A stretch of DNA of 27,596 nt from a bacterium (GTDB taxonomy: Bacteria; JAUVQV01; DATDCY01): positions 1 through 27,596 of the forward strand of contig DATDCY010000018.1 in the NCBI GenBank assembly GCA_036524115.1. The letters are read 5' to 3'. Position 1 is the first letter of the stretch; every line of letters begins with the position of its first letter. Of the stretch, positions 13,145-21,971 are shown one piece after another. Position numbers and translations under genes: made by a program. The notes below the pieces were generated by a model. It was not told the DNA's origin. It ran no database searches and worked only from the letters and a program-made list of their open reading frames with translations.

Positions 13145-13666
13145 ATGGCAGGGAGACGGAAGCGGATCGGCCTGCGGGCAGCGACCCTCGCGGTCCTTGC
13201 CGCACTGGTCCTCGGCGCCGCGGCGAGCCGGGCCTTGGGGCAAAGCGGGGCGCGGGGCGCCGGCGCGGAAGGCGATGACCCGCTTCAGGCGGAGGCGGCG
13301 CTTGCGGCGTCCATCAACGAGTTCCGGGCGGGCAACGGTCTCGCCACCCTGCATATCGACGACCGGCTCGCCCGCGCCTCCCGCCGGCACGCCGCGAACA
13401 TGGCGGGGCAGGGAACCCTGAGCCACGTGCTGGACGGGCAGGGCCCGGGTGAGCGCGCCCTGGCGGAGGGTTTCGCGGGCCCGGTCGCCGAGAACATCGC
13501 GGCGGGGGACGAGGGCACGGCGCCGGCGTTCTTCGATCTCTGGGCTTCATCGGAGCTGCACCGTGCCAACATGCTCGGGACGGCGTGCCGCGAGCTGGGC
13601 GTCGGTTGCGCGCGTGGCGTGGACGGCCGACTGTATTGCGCGGCCATGTTCGGTGGGGCGCGCTGA
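13145..13666 (+). CDS. Secreted CAP (SCP/PR1) domain protein
   Basis: The 173-residue product has a basic n-region (MAGRRKRIGLR) and a long Ala/Leu/Val hydrophobic stretch to about residue 31, a Sec signal. The CAP domain follows from about residue 50. It shows AASINEFRAGNGLATLHID and RASRRHAANMA, with the conserved His of the CAP cavity. A second His is in GTLSHVLDG, then VAENIAAG, and WASSELHRANML with the third conserved His/Glu area. It ends with RLYCAAMFG. Bacterial CAP proteins are periplasmic or secreted with unclear biochemistry. The start ATG follows the hydrolase stop by three bases, so translation is probably coupled. Confidence 0.9.
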   Translation: MAGRRKRIGLRAATLAVLAALVLGAAASRALGQSGARGAGAEGDDPLQAEAALAASINEFRAGNGLATLHIDDRLARASRRHAANMAGQGTLSHVLDGQGPGERALAEGFAGPVAENIAAGDEGTAPAFFDLWASSELHRANMLGTACRELGVGCARGVDGRLYCAAMFGGAR

Positions 13667-13822
13667 GGGCCGGGGCGCTGGGGATAGAGGTTCGTTTCGG
13701 AGCTGAGGGCGCCCCTGAACCCAGAATGCGGTTCCGATGTGCTATCAATGAGTTGAGGGAACCTTGATGAGGAACTTGAGCATCGGCGCGGCACCGCACC
13801 GGAGCGGGACGGAGGTCGTCGA

Positions 13823-14416
13823 ATGAGCCACGGCGATTCGCACCCGGCTCCGGTGGCGGCAGGCAAGAGCAGCTTCGACCTGATAGACGCGCGGGAGTTC
13901 TTCGCGCGGATCGGCCTGCGCGAGGGCGACCGCGTCGCGGACCTGGCCTGCGGCGTCGGCCGCTACAGCGTGGAGATCGCGAAGGCGGTCGGCGCGCGCG
14001 GCGTGGTCTACGCCGTGGATCTGTGGGACGAAGGGCTCGAGACCCTGCGGCGCCGGACGGTCGGGGAGGGGATCGGCAACGTCCGCCCTCTGCGCGGCGA
14101 CATCACGGAGCGCATTCCGCTCGACGACGGCTCGGTGGATATCTGCCTCATGGCGACGGTGCTCCACGATCTTCCCCCGGAGCGGCGGGGCCGGGCCCTG
14201 TCGGAGGCCGCGCGGATCCTCCGGCCCGGAGGCACCCTCGTGCTGGTCGAGTTCAAGAAGGTCGATCGGGGGCCGGGGCCGCCGCAGCGCGTGCGCATCT
14301 CCGAAGACGAGGCGCAGGCCATGCTCGCGACTCCCGCCTTGTCGGCGGACTACGTCGGCAGCCTCGGCGAGTTCACCTACCTGCTGACGGCGCGCAAGGC
14401 CGCCGCACCGGGCTAG
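13823..14416 (+). CDS. Class I SAM-dependent methyltransferase (Methyltransferase_11/25 type)
   Basis: The 197-residue product carries a full methyltransferase core: VADLACGVGRYSVEIA from residue 38 (motif I), VVYAVDLWDEGLETLRRR (acidic loop), DGSVDICLMATVLHDL (motif IV region), and AARILRPGGTLVLVEFKK (motifs V/VI). The V-L-H-D pattern resembles ubiquinone/menaquinone-type and arsenite-type methyltransferases, but the substrate is not determined. The start ATG 13823 has GGAGG at 13811-13815. It ends 15 bases before the convergent minus-strand gene. A 19-codon ORF from ATG 13767 ends by ATGA overlap with this start; see findings. Confidence 0.88.
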   Translation: MSHGDSHPAPVAAGKSSFDLIDAREFFARIGLREGDRVADLACGVGRYSVEIAKAVGARGVVYAVDLWDEGLETLRRRTVGEGIGNVRPLRGDITERIPLDDGSVDICLMATVLHDLPPERRGRALSEAARILRPGGTLVLVEFKKVDRGPGPPQRVRISEDEAQAMLATPALSADYVGSLGEFTYLLTARKAAAPG

Positions 14417-14431
14417 CGGCGGCGACCTCGC

Positions 14432-15019
14432 TCACGCCGCGTCCTCGAACTGCCTCCTGATCGCCTCCAGCCGCTCGCGGTAGGCGGCGGCGTCGCCGTA
14501 GTCCACGAAGTGGCGCGAGCGCGAGTTGCGCGCGCCCTTGCCCGCGGCATGCTTGATCGGGCACCAGTACTGCTCGGTGCGCGCGCCGATCTCGGTGGCG
14601 TAGGACGCCAGGCCGTTGAAGTAGCTGCAGTAGTCGCAGTTGAGCCGCTCGACGACGTTGAGGTACTTCAGGTAGTGGCGGTCAAGGATGAAGTGGTCCC
14701 GCCGCCGCACCCGCGGGATGCCGTAGGCCCGGAAGCAGATCTGCTGGTAGATAGTGATCGCCAGGTCGAAGAGCGCCGCGGGGACGATCATCGTGTAGAT
14801 CACGGGCGCCGTCAGCACCGTCAGCAGTCGCGCCCTGAACAGGTACTCGATGACGGAGCCGGCGTACTTGCGGTGCAGCTCCGCCAGCTCGCGCTCGAAG
14901 ATCACCTTGCGGCGGACGATGCGGTAGCGGAACTGCTCCTGCCGCCGCTCGAGCTCCTCCTGGACGTGAGCCTCGAGGGCGCGGATCTCCTCGAGCAGTT
15001 CGTCGAGACGTGTGGGCAT
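14432..15019 (-). CDS. Conserved membrane-associated protein with Cx2C...Cx3H motif, unknown function
   Basis: The 195-residue product begins with a long charged helix, about residues 1-50 (LDELLEEIRALEAHVQEELE), probably a coiled coil. A hydrophobic segment follows at about 64-92 (LLTVLTAPVIYTMIVPAALF). The C-terminal part has ERLNCDYCSYFNGL, with Cys128 and Cys131, and YWCPIKHA, with Cys153 and His157, suggesting a metal site. The pattern looks like a conserved uncharacterised proteobacterial family, but no function is known to me. The start ATG at 15019 has GGAGG (complement of 15027-15031) upstream. It is divergent from the NUDIX gene. Confidence 0.8.
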   Translation of the reverse strand: MPTRLDELLEEIRALEAHVQEELERRQEQFRYRIVRRKVIFERELAELHRKYAGSVIEYLFRARLLTVLTAPVIYTMIVPAALFDLAITIYQQICFRAYGIPRVRRRDHFILDRHYLKYLNVVERLNCDYCSYFNGLASYATEIGARTEQYWCPIKHAAGKGARNSRSRHFVDYGDAAAYRERLEAIRRQFEDAA

Positions 15020-15074
15020 TGTGTCGCCTCCGTGGGGGGGGGATGGTTCGTCGGGCTCGATCTATATTACCAGC

Positions 15075-15542
15075 ATGTCCACGAAGCGCAGCGCCGGCAT
15101 CCTGATGTACCGCCGCGCCGGCGGTGCCCTGGAGGTGTTCCTGGCGCACCCGGGCGGGCCGTTCTGGGAGGGGAAGGACGACGGGGCGTGGTCCATCCCC
15201 AAGGGCGAGTACGAGGAAGGCGAGGAGGCGCTGGCCGCCGCGCGCCGGGAATTCCAGGAAGAGACGGGCTTCCCCGTGGACGGAGCGTTCATCCCGCTCT
15301 CCCCCGTGCGCCAGCCCAGCGGCAAGCTCGTCAGCGCCTGGGCGGTCGAGGGGGACTGCGACCCGTCGCTGCTCACGAGCAATACCTTCACGATGGAGTG
15401 GCCGCCGCGCTCCGGCAGGCAGGCGGAGTTCCCGGAGGTCGACCGCGGCGCGTGGTTCGGCGTCGCCGAGGCGCGGCGGAAGATCATGAAGGGCCAGCTG
15501 CCGCTGCTCGAGGAGCTGTGCCGGCTGCTTGGGGGGTGCTGA
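15075..15542 (+). CDS. NUDIX hydrolase
   Basis: The 155-residue product has a complete NUDIX box, G-x5-E-x7-R-E-x2-E-E-x-G, beginning GEYEEGEEALAAARREF and ending QEETG. It hydrolyses nucleoside diphosphates linked to some moiety; the substrate is unassigned. The N-terminus STKRSAGILMYRR and the segment DDGAWSIPKGEYEEGE are typical of a NUDIX subgroup whose members often sit beside DNA-repair genes. The ATG 15075 lies only seven bases after TATATT (15063-15068), so the transcript may be leaderless. A longer in-frame start at 15012 would overlap the divergent gene's 5' end. The polX gene starts one base after its stop, implying a repair or nucleotide-sanitation operon. Confidence 0.92.
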   Translation: MSTKRSAGILMYRRAGGALEVFLAHPGGPFWEGKDDGAWSIPKGEYEEGEEALAAARREFQEETGFPVDGAFIPLSPVRQPSGKLVSAWAVEGDCDPSLLTSNTFTMEWPPRSGRQAEFPEVDRGAWFGVAEARRKIMKGQLPLLEELCRLLGGC

Positions 15543-15543
15543 G

Positions 15544-17265
15544 ATGCCCGTCTCGAACGCCGAGATCGCCGCGATGTTCGCGCAGATCGCCGACCTCCTC
15601 GAGATCCAGGGGGAGAACCCCTTCCGCGTGCGCGCCTACCGCGCAGCCGCCCGCACCGTCGGGGACCTCGCCCGCGGCGCGGCGCAGATGGTCGGCGACG
15701 GCGAGGACCTGGCGGAGCTGCCCGGCATCGGCAAGGACCTGGCCGGCAAGATCCGGGAGGCCGTGGAACGCGGCACGATCGGCCTGCTGGAGGAGCTGCG
15801 CCGCACGATGCCCGGCGAGCTGGGGCGGCTGCTCGAGGTCGCGGGACTCGGGCCCAAGCGCGTCCAGGTGCTCTGGAAGCAGCTGGGCATCACGACGCTC
15901 GCCGAGCTGGAGGCGGCGGCGAAGGCCGGGAAGATCCGGGAGCTGCCCGGCCTCGGCGAGAAGACCGAGAGCGCCATCGTCAAGGACCTCGGGCGCGTGG
16001 CGGCGTCCGCCGGGCGCACGCTGCGGCCGGTCGCGGACGAGGCCGCGGAACTGCTGCTGCGCCACCTGCGGGGCGCGCGCGGCGTCGCGTGCGTGGAGGT
16101 CGCGGGGAGCTTCCGGCGCGGCAAGGAGACCGTGGGCGACCTGGACGTGCTGGCCTCGGGCTCGGACCCGGCGGCGCTGATCGAGCGCTTCGCCGCGTAC
16201 GACGGGCTGGAGCGGGTCACGGCGCGCGGCGAGAGCAAGGCGTCGGCGCGGCTGCGCTCGGGCCTGCAGGTCGATCTGCGCGTCATCCCGAAGGAGAGCT
16301 ACGGCGCGGCGCTGCACTATTTCACGGGCTCGAAGGCGCACAACATCGCGGTGCGCACGCTCGGCGTGAAGAAGGGGCTCAAGATCAACGAGTACGGCGT
16401 CTTCCGCGGCACCCGGCGCATCGGCGGCGCGGAGGAGCTGGACGTCTTCCGCGCGGTCGGCCTGCCGCTTATCCCGCCGGAGCTGCGCGAGGACCGGGGC
16501 GAGATCGCGGCGGCGCGCGGCGGGACGCTGCCGAAGCTCGTGGAGCTGCGGCAGATCCGCGGCGACCTGCACGCGCACACCAGCCGCACGGACGGGCGGG
16601 CGACGCTCGAGGAGATGGCCGCGGCCGCCCGCTCGCGCGGCTACGAGTACCTGGCGATCACCGAGCACTCGCGGCGCATCACGATGTCGCGCGGCCTGGA
16701 CGCGGCGGCGCTGCGCCGGCGCAACCGCGAGATCGACGCGCTCAACGCGCGGCTGGAGCGGTTCACCGTCCTCAAGGGGATCGAGGTCGACATCCTCGAG
16801 GACGGCTCGCTCGACCTGCCCGACGCGGTGCTGGCGGAGCTGGACGTCGTCGTGGCGGCGGTGCACTCGTACTTCAACCTGCCGCAGAGGAAGCAGACCG
16901 AGCGGATCGTGCGCGCGCTCGACAACCCGCACGTGCACATCCTGGCGCACCCCAGCGGGCGGATCATCAACGAGCGCGACGCCTACGAGCTCGACCTGGA
17001 GCGGGTCATCGAGGCGGCGGCCGAGCGCGGGCGCATCCTCGAGCTCGACGCCCACCCGCAGCGCCTCGACCTGGACGACGTGCACTGCCGGCTGGCGAAG
17101 GAGCGCGCCGTGAAGGTCGCGATCTCGACGGACGCGCACGCGGTCGAGCACCTGGACTTCATGCGCTACGGCGTCGGGCAGGCGCGCCGCGGGTGGCTGG
17201 AGGCGGCGGACGTCGCCAACACGCTGGGCCTGGCGGCGCTGAGGCGGCTGCTCAAGGGTGCGTAA
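15544..17265 (+). CDS. polX: DNA polymerase/3'-5' exonuclease PolX (family X with PHP domain)
   Basis: The 573-residue product has the standard bacterial PolX layout and length. The N-terminal DNA-binding (8-kDa type) domain has FRVRAYRAAARTVGDL and the helix-hairpin-helix LPGIGKDLAGKI near residues 59-70. The polymerase palm has GDLDVL with Asp199 and Asp201, and a third acidic residue Asp244 in VDLRVIP. The PHP domain begins at GDLHAHTSRTDG (340-351) and continues with ITEHSRR, VHSYFNL, LAHPSGR and STDAHAVEHL, which carry its metal ligands. Such enzymes fill gaps in base excision repair, and the PHP domain gives 3'-5' exonuclease activity. ATG 15544 is one base after the NUDIX stop. Confidence 0.96.
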   Translation: MPVSNAEIAAMFAQIADLLEIQGENPFRVRAYRAAARTVGDLARGAAQMVGDGEDLAELPGIGKDLAGKIREAVERGTIGLLEELRRTMPGELGRLLEVAGLGPKRVQVLWKQLGITTLAELEAAAKAGKIRELPGLGEKTESAIVKDLGRVAASAGRTLRPVADEAAELLLRHLRGARGVACVEVAGSFRRGKETVGDLDVLASGSDPAALIERFAAYDGLERVTARGESKASARLRSGLQVDLRVIPKESYGAALHYFTGSKAHNIAVRTLGVKKGLKINEYGVFRGTRRIGGAEELDVFRAVGLPLIPPELREDRGEIAAARGGTLPKLVELRQIRGDLHAHTSRTDGRATLEEMAAAARSRGYEYLAITEHSRRITMSRGLDAAALRRRNREIDALNARLERFTVLKGIEVDILEDGSLDLPDAVLAELDVVVAAVHSYFNLPQRKQTERIVRALDNPHVHILAHPSGRIINERDAYELDLERVIEAAAERGRILELDAHPQRLDLDDVHCRLAKERAVKVAISTDAHAVEHLDFMRYGVGQARRGWLEAADVANTLGLAALRRLLKGA

Positions 17266-17366
17266 CGCCCGGGGCGCCGTTGCCGTGCCCGGCGTCCTTG
17301 ACAGGCCGGCGCCGATGCGCCGAGAATTCCAGCGGCTTGTCCACGCGAGCCCGGAGGGGAGCGCTC

Positions 17367-19529
17367 TTGACCGCACGCCACGGCCGTTTCTGTCCGCACG
17401 GTGCGCTGCGACGCGCGCGCGTCGCCTTCGGGGCCGTCGCGCTGCCCGCCCTCGTGCTCGTCCTCCCGGCGGTGCTGCTCCTCCTGGCGGCCCGGCCCGC
17501 CGCCGCCGCGCGTGAGGTCCGGGTCGGCGTCTACGAGAACGCGCCGAAGATCTTCACGGACAAGGACGGAAGGCCCGCCGGGATCTTCGCCGACGTCCTC
17601 GAGCAGATCGCCCGCACCGAGGGCTGGGAGCTGCGCTACGTCTCCGGCACCTGGGCGGAGGGACTGCAGCGCCTTGCACACGGACAGATCGACCTCATGC
17701 CGGACGTGGCCTACACGGCCGAGCGCGAGCAGACCTACGCCTTCCACCGGACCCCCGTCCTCACCGCCTGGTCGCAGGTGTACGCCCGCCGGGGCAGCGG
17801 CATCCAGTCGGTGCTCGACCTCAACGGCAAGCGCGTCGCCGCGCTGGAGCAGACGATCCAGCTCGAGACCTTCCGGCGGCTGGCCAACGGCTTCGAGCTG
17901 AAGCTGACGCTGGTGCCCGTCCCGGACTACGAGACGGAGTTCGGGATGATCGCCTCGGGCACGGTCGACGCGGGCCTGACCAACCGCTTCTACGGGCTGA
18001 TGAACGCGCGGCGGTTCGGCCTCGAGGACACCCCGATCATGTTCGACCCGGCGCCGTTCTTCTTCGCGGCGCCGCGGGGCGCCTCCCAGGACCTGCTGGA
18101 TGCGATCGACCGCCGCCTCGCGACCATGAAGGCGGACCAGGGCTCGGCCTACTACGCGTCGCTCAGGCGCTGGACGTCGGAGGAGGTGCAGTTCAAGGTG
18201 CCGGCCTGGCTGCGCACCCTCGGTCTCGCGGCGGGCTTCGGCGTCGCGTTCGTGCTCGCGCTCGTGATCCGCAGCCAGCGCGCCGCCCAGACGGCGCTGC
18301 GCAAGGAGAAGGCGTTCGCGGACACGATCATCGACAGCGTGCCGGGGGCGTTCTACGTGGTCGACGGCGCCGGGAGGCTCGTCCGCTGGAACCGGCACCT
18401 GGCGAGGTTCAACGACCTGTCGGCCGGCCAGTTGCAGGGGATGGACGGGCTGCGCCACATCCGCGCCGAGGACCGCGCGATCATCCAGCATTCGATCAAG
18501 GACGCCCTCGAGGCCGGCGAGGCGATGTCGGAGGCCTGGCTCACCACGCGGGACGGGGAGCGCGCGTTCCTCTTCACGGGCCGGCGGATCGACGGCGCGG
18601 ACGGCCCGCTGGTCGTCGGCAGCGCGATCGACATCACCTCGCGCAAGCAGGCCGAGCAGGAGCTGGTGCGGTACAAGGAGCACCTCGAGGAACTGGTGGC
18701 CACGCGCACCGCGAGCCTCCAGGAGAGCAACGCGAAGCTGCAGGACGAGGTCGGCAAGCGCGCCGCCGTGGAGCGCGAGCTGCGCGGGGCGCTCGACGAC
18801 CTGGAGGTGGCCAAGGAGCAGGCGGAGGCGGCGGACCGCCTCAAGTCCGCCTTCCTGGCCACGATGTCCCACGAGCTGCGCACGCCGCTGAACTCGATCA
18901 TCGGCTTCACGGGCATCCTGCGGCAGGGGCTGGCCGGGCCGCTGAGCGACGAGCAGCGCAAGCAGCTCGGGATGGTCCAGGCCAGCGCAGACCATCTCCT
19001 GGCGCTGATCAACGACGTGCTCGACCTCTCGAAGATCGAGGCCGGCCAGCTCCACGTGACGGCCGCGCCCTTCGACCTGCAGGCGTCGGTGCTGCGGGTG
19101 GTGAACACCGTCCGGCCGCTCGCGGATCGCAAGGGCCTGGAGCTGCGCGTCACGATCGGCGAGGGCGTCGACGGCATGGTCGGGGACCAGCGGCGCGTGG
19201 AGCAGGTGCTGCTCAACCTGCTGAGCAACGCCGTCAAGTACACGGAGACCGGCCGGGTGGCGGTGGACTGCTCGGTGGCCGACGGCGTCGTGCGCACCAC
19301 GGTCACCGACACCGGAATCGGGATCGCCGCCGCCGACATGGCCAAGCTCTTCCAGCCGTTCCAGCAGCTGGAGACCGGGCTGACGCGGCGCTACGAGGGG
19401 ACGGGGCTGGGCCTGTCGATCTGCAAGCGGCTGGTCGAGCTGCTGGGCGGGCGCATCGCGGCGACCAGCGAGCCAGGCGCGGGGAGCGCGTTCACGTTCA
19501 CCCTGCCGCTCGGGGGAAGGAGATCGTGA
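17367..19529 (+). CDS. Sensor histidine kinase with periplasmic solute-binding domain and PAS
   Basis: The 720-residue product reads in order as follows. A signal/TM segment lies at about 18-48. A SBP_bac_3-like periplasmic domain covers about 50-270 (VRVGVYENAPKIFTDKDGRP and DLMPDVAYTAER). A second TM lies at about 284-302. A PAS domain covers about 314-430, then a coiled coil (EHLEELVATRTASLQE). The HisKA has His502 in TMSHELRTPLNSIIGF, and the HATPase_c has Asn621 in LLSNAVKY, TDTGIGI and GTGLGLSICKRL. It senses a small molecule outside and autophosphorylates. The TTG start at 17367 was chosen because GGAGGGGA lies seven bases upstream and the frame then opens directly on the signal segment. 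The stop overlaps the regulator's start by GTGA. Confidence 0.92.
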   Translation: MTARHGRFCPHGALRRARVAFGAVALPALVLVLPAVLLLLAARPAAAAREVRVGVYENAPKIFTDKDGRPAGIFADVLEQIARTEGWELRYVSGTWAEGLQRLAHGQIDLMPDVAYTAEREQTYAFHRTPVLTAWSQVYARRGSGIQSVLDLNGKRVAALEQTIQLETFRRLANGFELKLTLVPVPDYETEFGMIASGTVDAGLTNRFYGLMNARRFGLEDTPIMFDPAPFFFAAPRGASQDLLDAIDRRLATMKADQGSAYYASLRRWTSEEVQFKVPAWLRTLGLAAGFGVAFVLALVIRSQRAAQTALRKEKAFADTIIDSVPGAFYVVDGAGRLVRWNRHLARFNDLSAGQLQGMDGLRHIRAEDRAIIQHSIKDALEAGEAMSEAWLTTRDGERAFLFTGRRIDGADGPLVVGSAIDITSRKQAEQELVRYKEHLEELVATRTASLQESNAKLQDEVGKRAAVERELRGALDDLEVAKEQAEAADRLKSAFLATMSHELRTPLNSIIGFTGILRQGLAGPLSDEQRKQLGMVQASADHLLALINDVLDLSKIEAGQLHVTAAPFDLQASVLRVVNTVRPLADRKGLELRVTIGEGVDGMVGDQRRVEQVLLNLLSNAVKYTETGRVAVDCSVADGVVRTTVTDTGIGIAAADMAKLFQPFQQLETGLTRRYEGTGLGLSICKRLVELLGGRIAATSEPGAGSAFTFTLPLGGRRS

Positions 19530-19921
19530 ACAGGACGGTTGTGTACATCGAAGACAACGAGCAGAATCTGTACCTCGTGACGTACATCCTCGAGCACAGC
19601 GGCTACCGGGTGGTCGGCGCGCGCGATGGCCGCGAGGGGATTGCGGCCGCGCGCAGCGAGCGGCCGGCGCTCGTGCTGCTCGACATCCAGCTCCCGGTGA
19701 TGGACGGGTACGCCGTCGCGCGCAAGCTGCGCGAGTGCCCGGAGCTCGCGGCCGTGCCGATCGTCGCGCTGACCTCGTACGCGATGGCCGGGGACCGGGA
19801 GCGGGCCCTCGCGGCAGGGTGCACGGGGTACATCGAGAAGCCGATCAACCCCGAGACCTTCCTCGCGCAGATCGAGCGGCACCTCGGGCAGGCGGGCGCG
19901 GCGGCGGGGGCGGCGCCGTGA
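19526..19921 (+). CDS. Single-domain response regulator (CheY/DivK-like)
   Basis: The 131-residue product is a lone receiver domain. The acidic pocket is IEDNE (Glu9, Asp10), the phosphoacceptor is Asp53 in LLDIQLPVMDG, the switch residue is Thr83 in ALTSYAM, and Lys105 lies in YIEKPINP. With no output domain it probably shuttles phosphate or acts by protein contact. The Y-I-E-D-N-E-x-N start and K-P-I-N-P end are typical of receivers paired with hybrid kinases. It overlaps the kinase upstream and the hybrid kinase downstream by four bases each (GTGA), so the three are translated as a unit. Confidence 0.94.
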   Translation: MNRTVVYIEDNEQNLYLVTYILEHSGYRVVGARDGREGIAAARSERPALVLLDIQLPVMDGYAVARKLRECPELAAVPIVALTSYAMAGDRERALAAGCTGYIEKPINPETFLAQIERHLGQAGAAAGAAP

Positions 19922-21966
19922 CCCGCGTCCTGGTCGTCGACGACGTCGCCGAGAACCGCTATCTGCTCGAGACGCTGCTGCGCGGGAGCGGGTACGAGGT
20001 CACGGCCGCCGCCAACGGCGCCGAGGCGCTGGAGATCGCCCGGCGGGACCCGCCGGACCTCGTCGTGACCGACATCCTGATGCCGGTCATGGACGGCTTC
20101 GCGCTCTGCCGCGAGTGGAAGACCGACGAGCGGCTCAAGGGGATCCCCTTCGTGTTCTACACGGCGACCTACACCGAGCCCAAGGACGAGCAGTTCGCGC
20201 TGAGCCTGGGCGCGGAGCGCTTCTTCGTCAAGCCGCAGCGCCCGGACGAGCTGCTGCGGCTGCTCCAGGAGGTGCTCGACGCCGCCGCCGCGGGCCGGCT
20301 GGCGCTCAGCGGCAAGGCGCCGCCGCCCGGCCCCGAGTTCCTCGAGGACCACAACGCCGCGCTGATCCGCAAGCTCGAGAAGAAGATGGCCCAGCTCCAG
20401 GAGGCCAACGCCGCGCTGGAGCGGGAGATCGTCGAGCGCAAGCGCGTCGAGGCCGAGCTGACGTACCGCAACACCGTCCTCACGACCCAGCAGGAGGCGT
20501 CGCTCGACGGGATCCTGGTGGTCGACGAGGCGGGCCGGCTCGTCTCCTGGAACAGCCGCTTCCTCGAGATGTGGGGGATCCCGCCCGAGGTCGTCGCGCT
20601 GCGGTCGGAGGAGCGGGCGCTGGCCTGCGCCCTCGACAAGGTCGTGGACCCCGGCGGCTTCATGACGCGGATCCGGCACCTGTACCAGCATCCGGAGCTG
20701 CGCAGCCGCGAGCTGATCGAGGTCAAGGGCAACCGCCTGTTCGACCGCTACTCGGCGCCGATCCTCGACGCTAAGGGCGCCGGTCGCGGGCGGGTCTGGT
20801 ACTTCCGGGACGTGACCGAGCAGCGCAAGCTGGAGGAGCAGCTGCGCCAGGCCCAGAAGATGGAGGCGGTCGGCGCGCTCGCGGGCGGCATCGCCCACGA
20901 CTTCAACAACATCCTCTCGGCGATCAGCGGCTACAGCAGCCTCCTGCAGATGAAGCTCGAGCCCGGCGACGAGCGGCTGCAGATGGTCGACGAGATCCTC
21001 GCGGCGTCGGAGAAGGCGGCGGGGCTGACGCGCAGCATGCTCGCCTTCAGCCGCAAGCAGCCGATGGACCTGCGCCCGGTCGACGTCAACGAGATGATCC
21101 GCGCGATCCAGAAGCTGCTGGAGCGGCTCATCGGCGAGGACATCGAGTTCACCGTCACCGGCTCGCCGGAGACGCTGATCGTGCAGTCCGATGTCGGGCA
21201 GCTCGAGCACGTGCTGATCAACCTGATCACCAACGCCCGCGACGCGATGCGCCACGGCGGGCGCCTGACCATCGGCACCGCGCCGTTCGTGCTCGCGGCG
21301 GACCAGGACGGCCTCAAGGCGGGGACGTACGCGCTGATCACCGTCTCGGACACCGGGTGCGGCATCCCCCGCGAGATCCAGCAGCACATCTTCGAGCCCT
21401 TCTTCACGACGAAGGAGGTCGGCAAGGGCACCGGTCTCGGCCTGGCCATGGCCTACGCCATCGTCAAGAGGCACCGCGGGGCGATCCGCCTCTACAGCGA
21501 GCCGGGCGAGGGGACGACGTTCAGGATCTACCTGCCGGTCGTGGCGGCCGCGGTCCCCGAGGCCGCCACGCCCGCGCCCATCGTGCTGCCGACCGGGCAC
21601 GAGACGATCCTGCTCGTGGAGGACAACGAGGGCGTGCGGCAGGCGACGCGGACCATGCTCAGGGAGTTCGGGTACGCCGTCCTGGAGGCCGTTGACGGCG
21701 AGGACGCGCTGCGCGTCTTCCGCGGGAACGAGGACCGCATCGCGCTGGTGCTCTGCGACCTGATCATGCCCCGTCGCAACGGCCGGGAGACCGTCGAGGA
21801 GCTGCGCCGGATCCGGCCGGGCCTCAGGGCGATCTTCACGAGCGGCTACACGCCCGACGTCATCGCCCAGAAGGGGCTGCTGGCGGAGGGGAGCCCCTTC
21901 CTCTCCAAGCCGGTGAGCATGATCGACCTCATCCGGAAAATCCGGGACGTCCTGGACGCGCCGTAG
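19918..21966 (+). CDS. Hybrid histidine kinase: REC-PAS-HisKA-HATPase-REC
   Basis: The 682-residue product has no TM segment. In order it has a receiver domain with Asp52 ([11 protein letters not shown]) and Lys105, then a coiled coil at about 140-185. A PAS domain ([20 protein letters not shown]) comes next. The HisKA has His327 in [17 protein letters not shown], the variant of kinases related to the cyanobacterial and deltaproteobacterial hybrid type. The HATPase_c has [20 protein letters not shown] and [13 protein letters not shown]. The C-terminal receiver has Asp614 ([12 protein letters not shown]). Receivers at both ends suggest it receives phosphate or signal from the upstream kinase and passes it on. 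No DNA-binding output is encoded here. The GTG start overlaps the preceding stop (GTGA). Confidence 0.94.
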   Translation: MTRVLVVDDVAENRYLLETLLRGSGYEVTAAANGAEALEIARRDPPDLVVTDILMPVMDGFALCREWKTDERLKGIPFVFYTATYTEPKDEQFALSLGAERFFVKPQRPDELLRLLQEVLDAAAAGRLALSGKAPPPGPEFLEDHNAALIRKLEKKMAQLQEANAALEREIVERKRVEAELTYRNTVLTTQQEASLDGILVVDEAGRLVSWNSRFLEMWGIPPEVVALRSEERALACALDKVVDPGGFMTRIRHLYQHPELRSRELIEVKGNRLFDRYSAPILDAKGAGRGRVWYFRDVTEQRKLEEQLRQAQKMEAVGALAGGIAHDFNNILSAISGYSSLLQMKLEPGDERLQMVDEILAASEKAAGLTRSMLAFSRKQPMDLRPVDVNEMIRAIQKLLERLIGEDIEFTVTGSPETLIVQSDVGQLEHVLINLITNARDAMRHGGRLTIGTAPFVLAADQDGLKAGTYALITVSDTGCGIPREIQQHIFEPFFTTKEVGKGTGLGLAMAYAIVKRHRGAIRLYSEPGEGTTFRIYLPVVAAAVPEAATPAPIVLPTGHETILLVEDNEGVRQATRTMLREFGYAVLEAVDGEDALRVFRGNEDRIALVLCDLIMPRRNGRETVEELRRIRPGLRAIFTSGYTPDVIAQKGLLAEGSPFLSKPVSMIDLIRKIRDVLDAP

Positions 21967-21971
21967 CCGCG

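Noticed and set aside
15012-15074. Earlier start for the NUDIX protein at 15012
   Set aside because: The extension would encode Gly/Ser-rich residues overlapping the divergent gene's start and ribosome site; NUDIX homology begins right after ATG 15075.
16089-17366. Upstream extension of the sensor kinase frame through polX
   Set aside because: The frame is open by GC bias across polX but has no signature there; the TTG at 17367 with a strong ribosome site and signal segment is a natural start.
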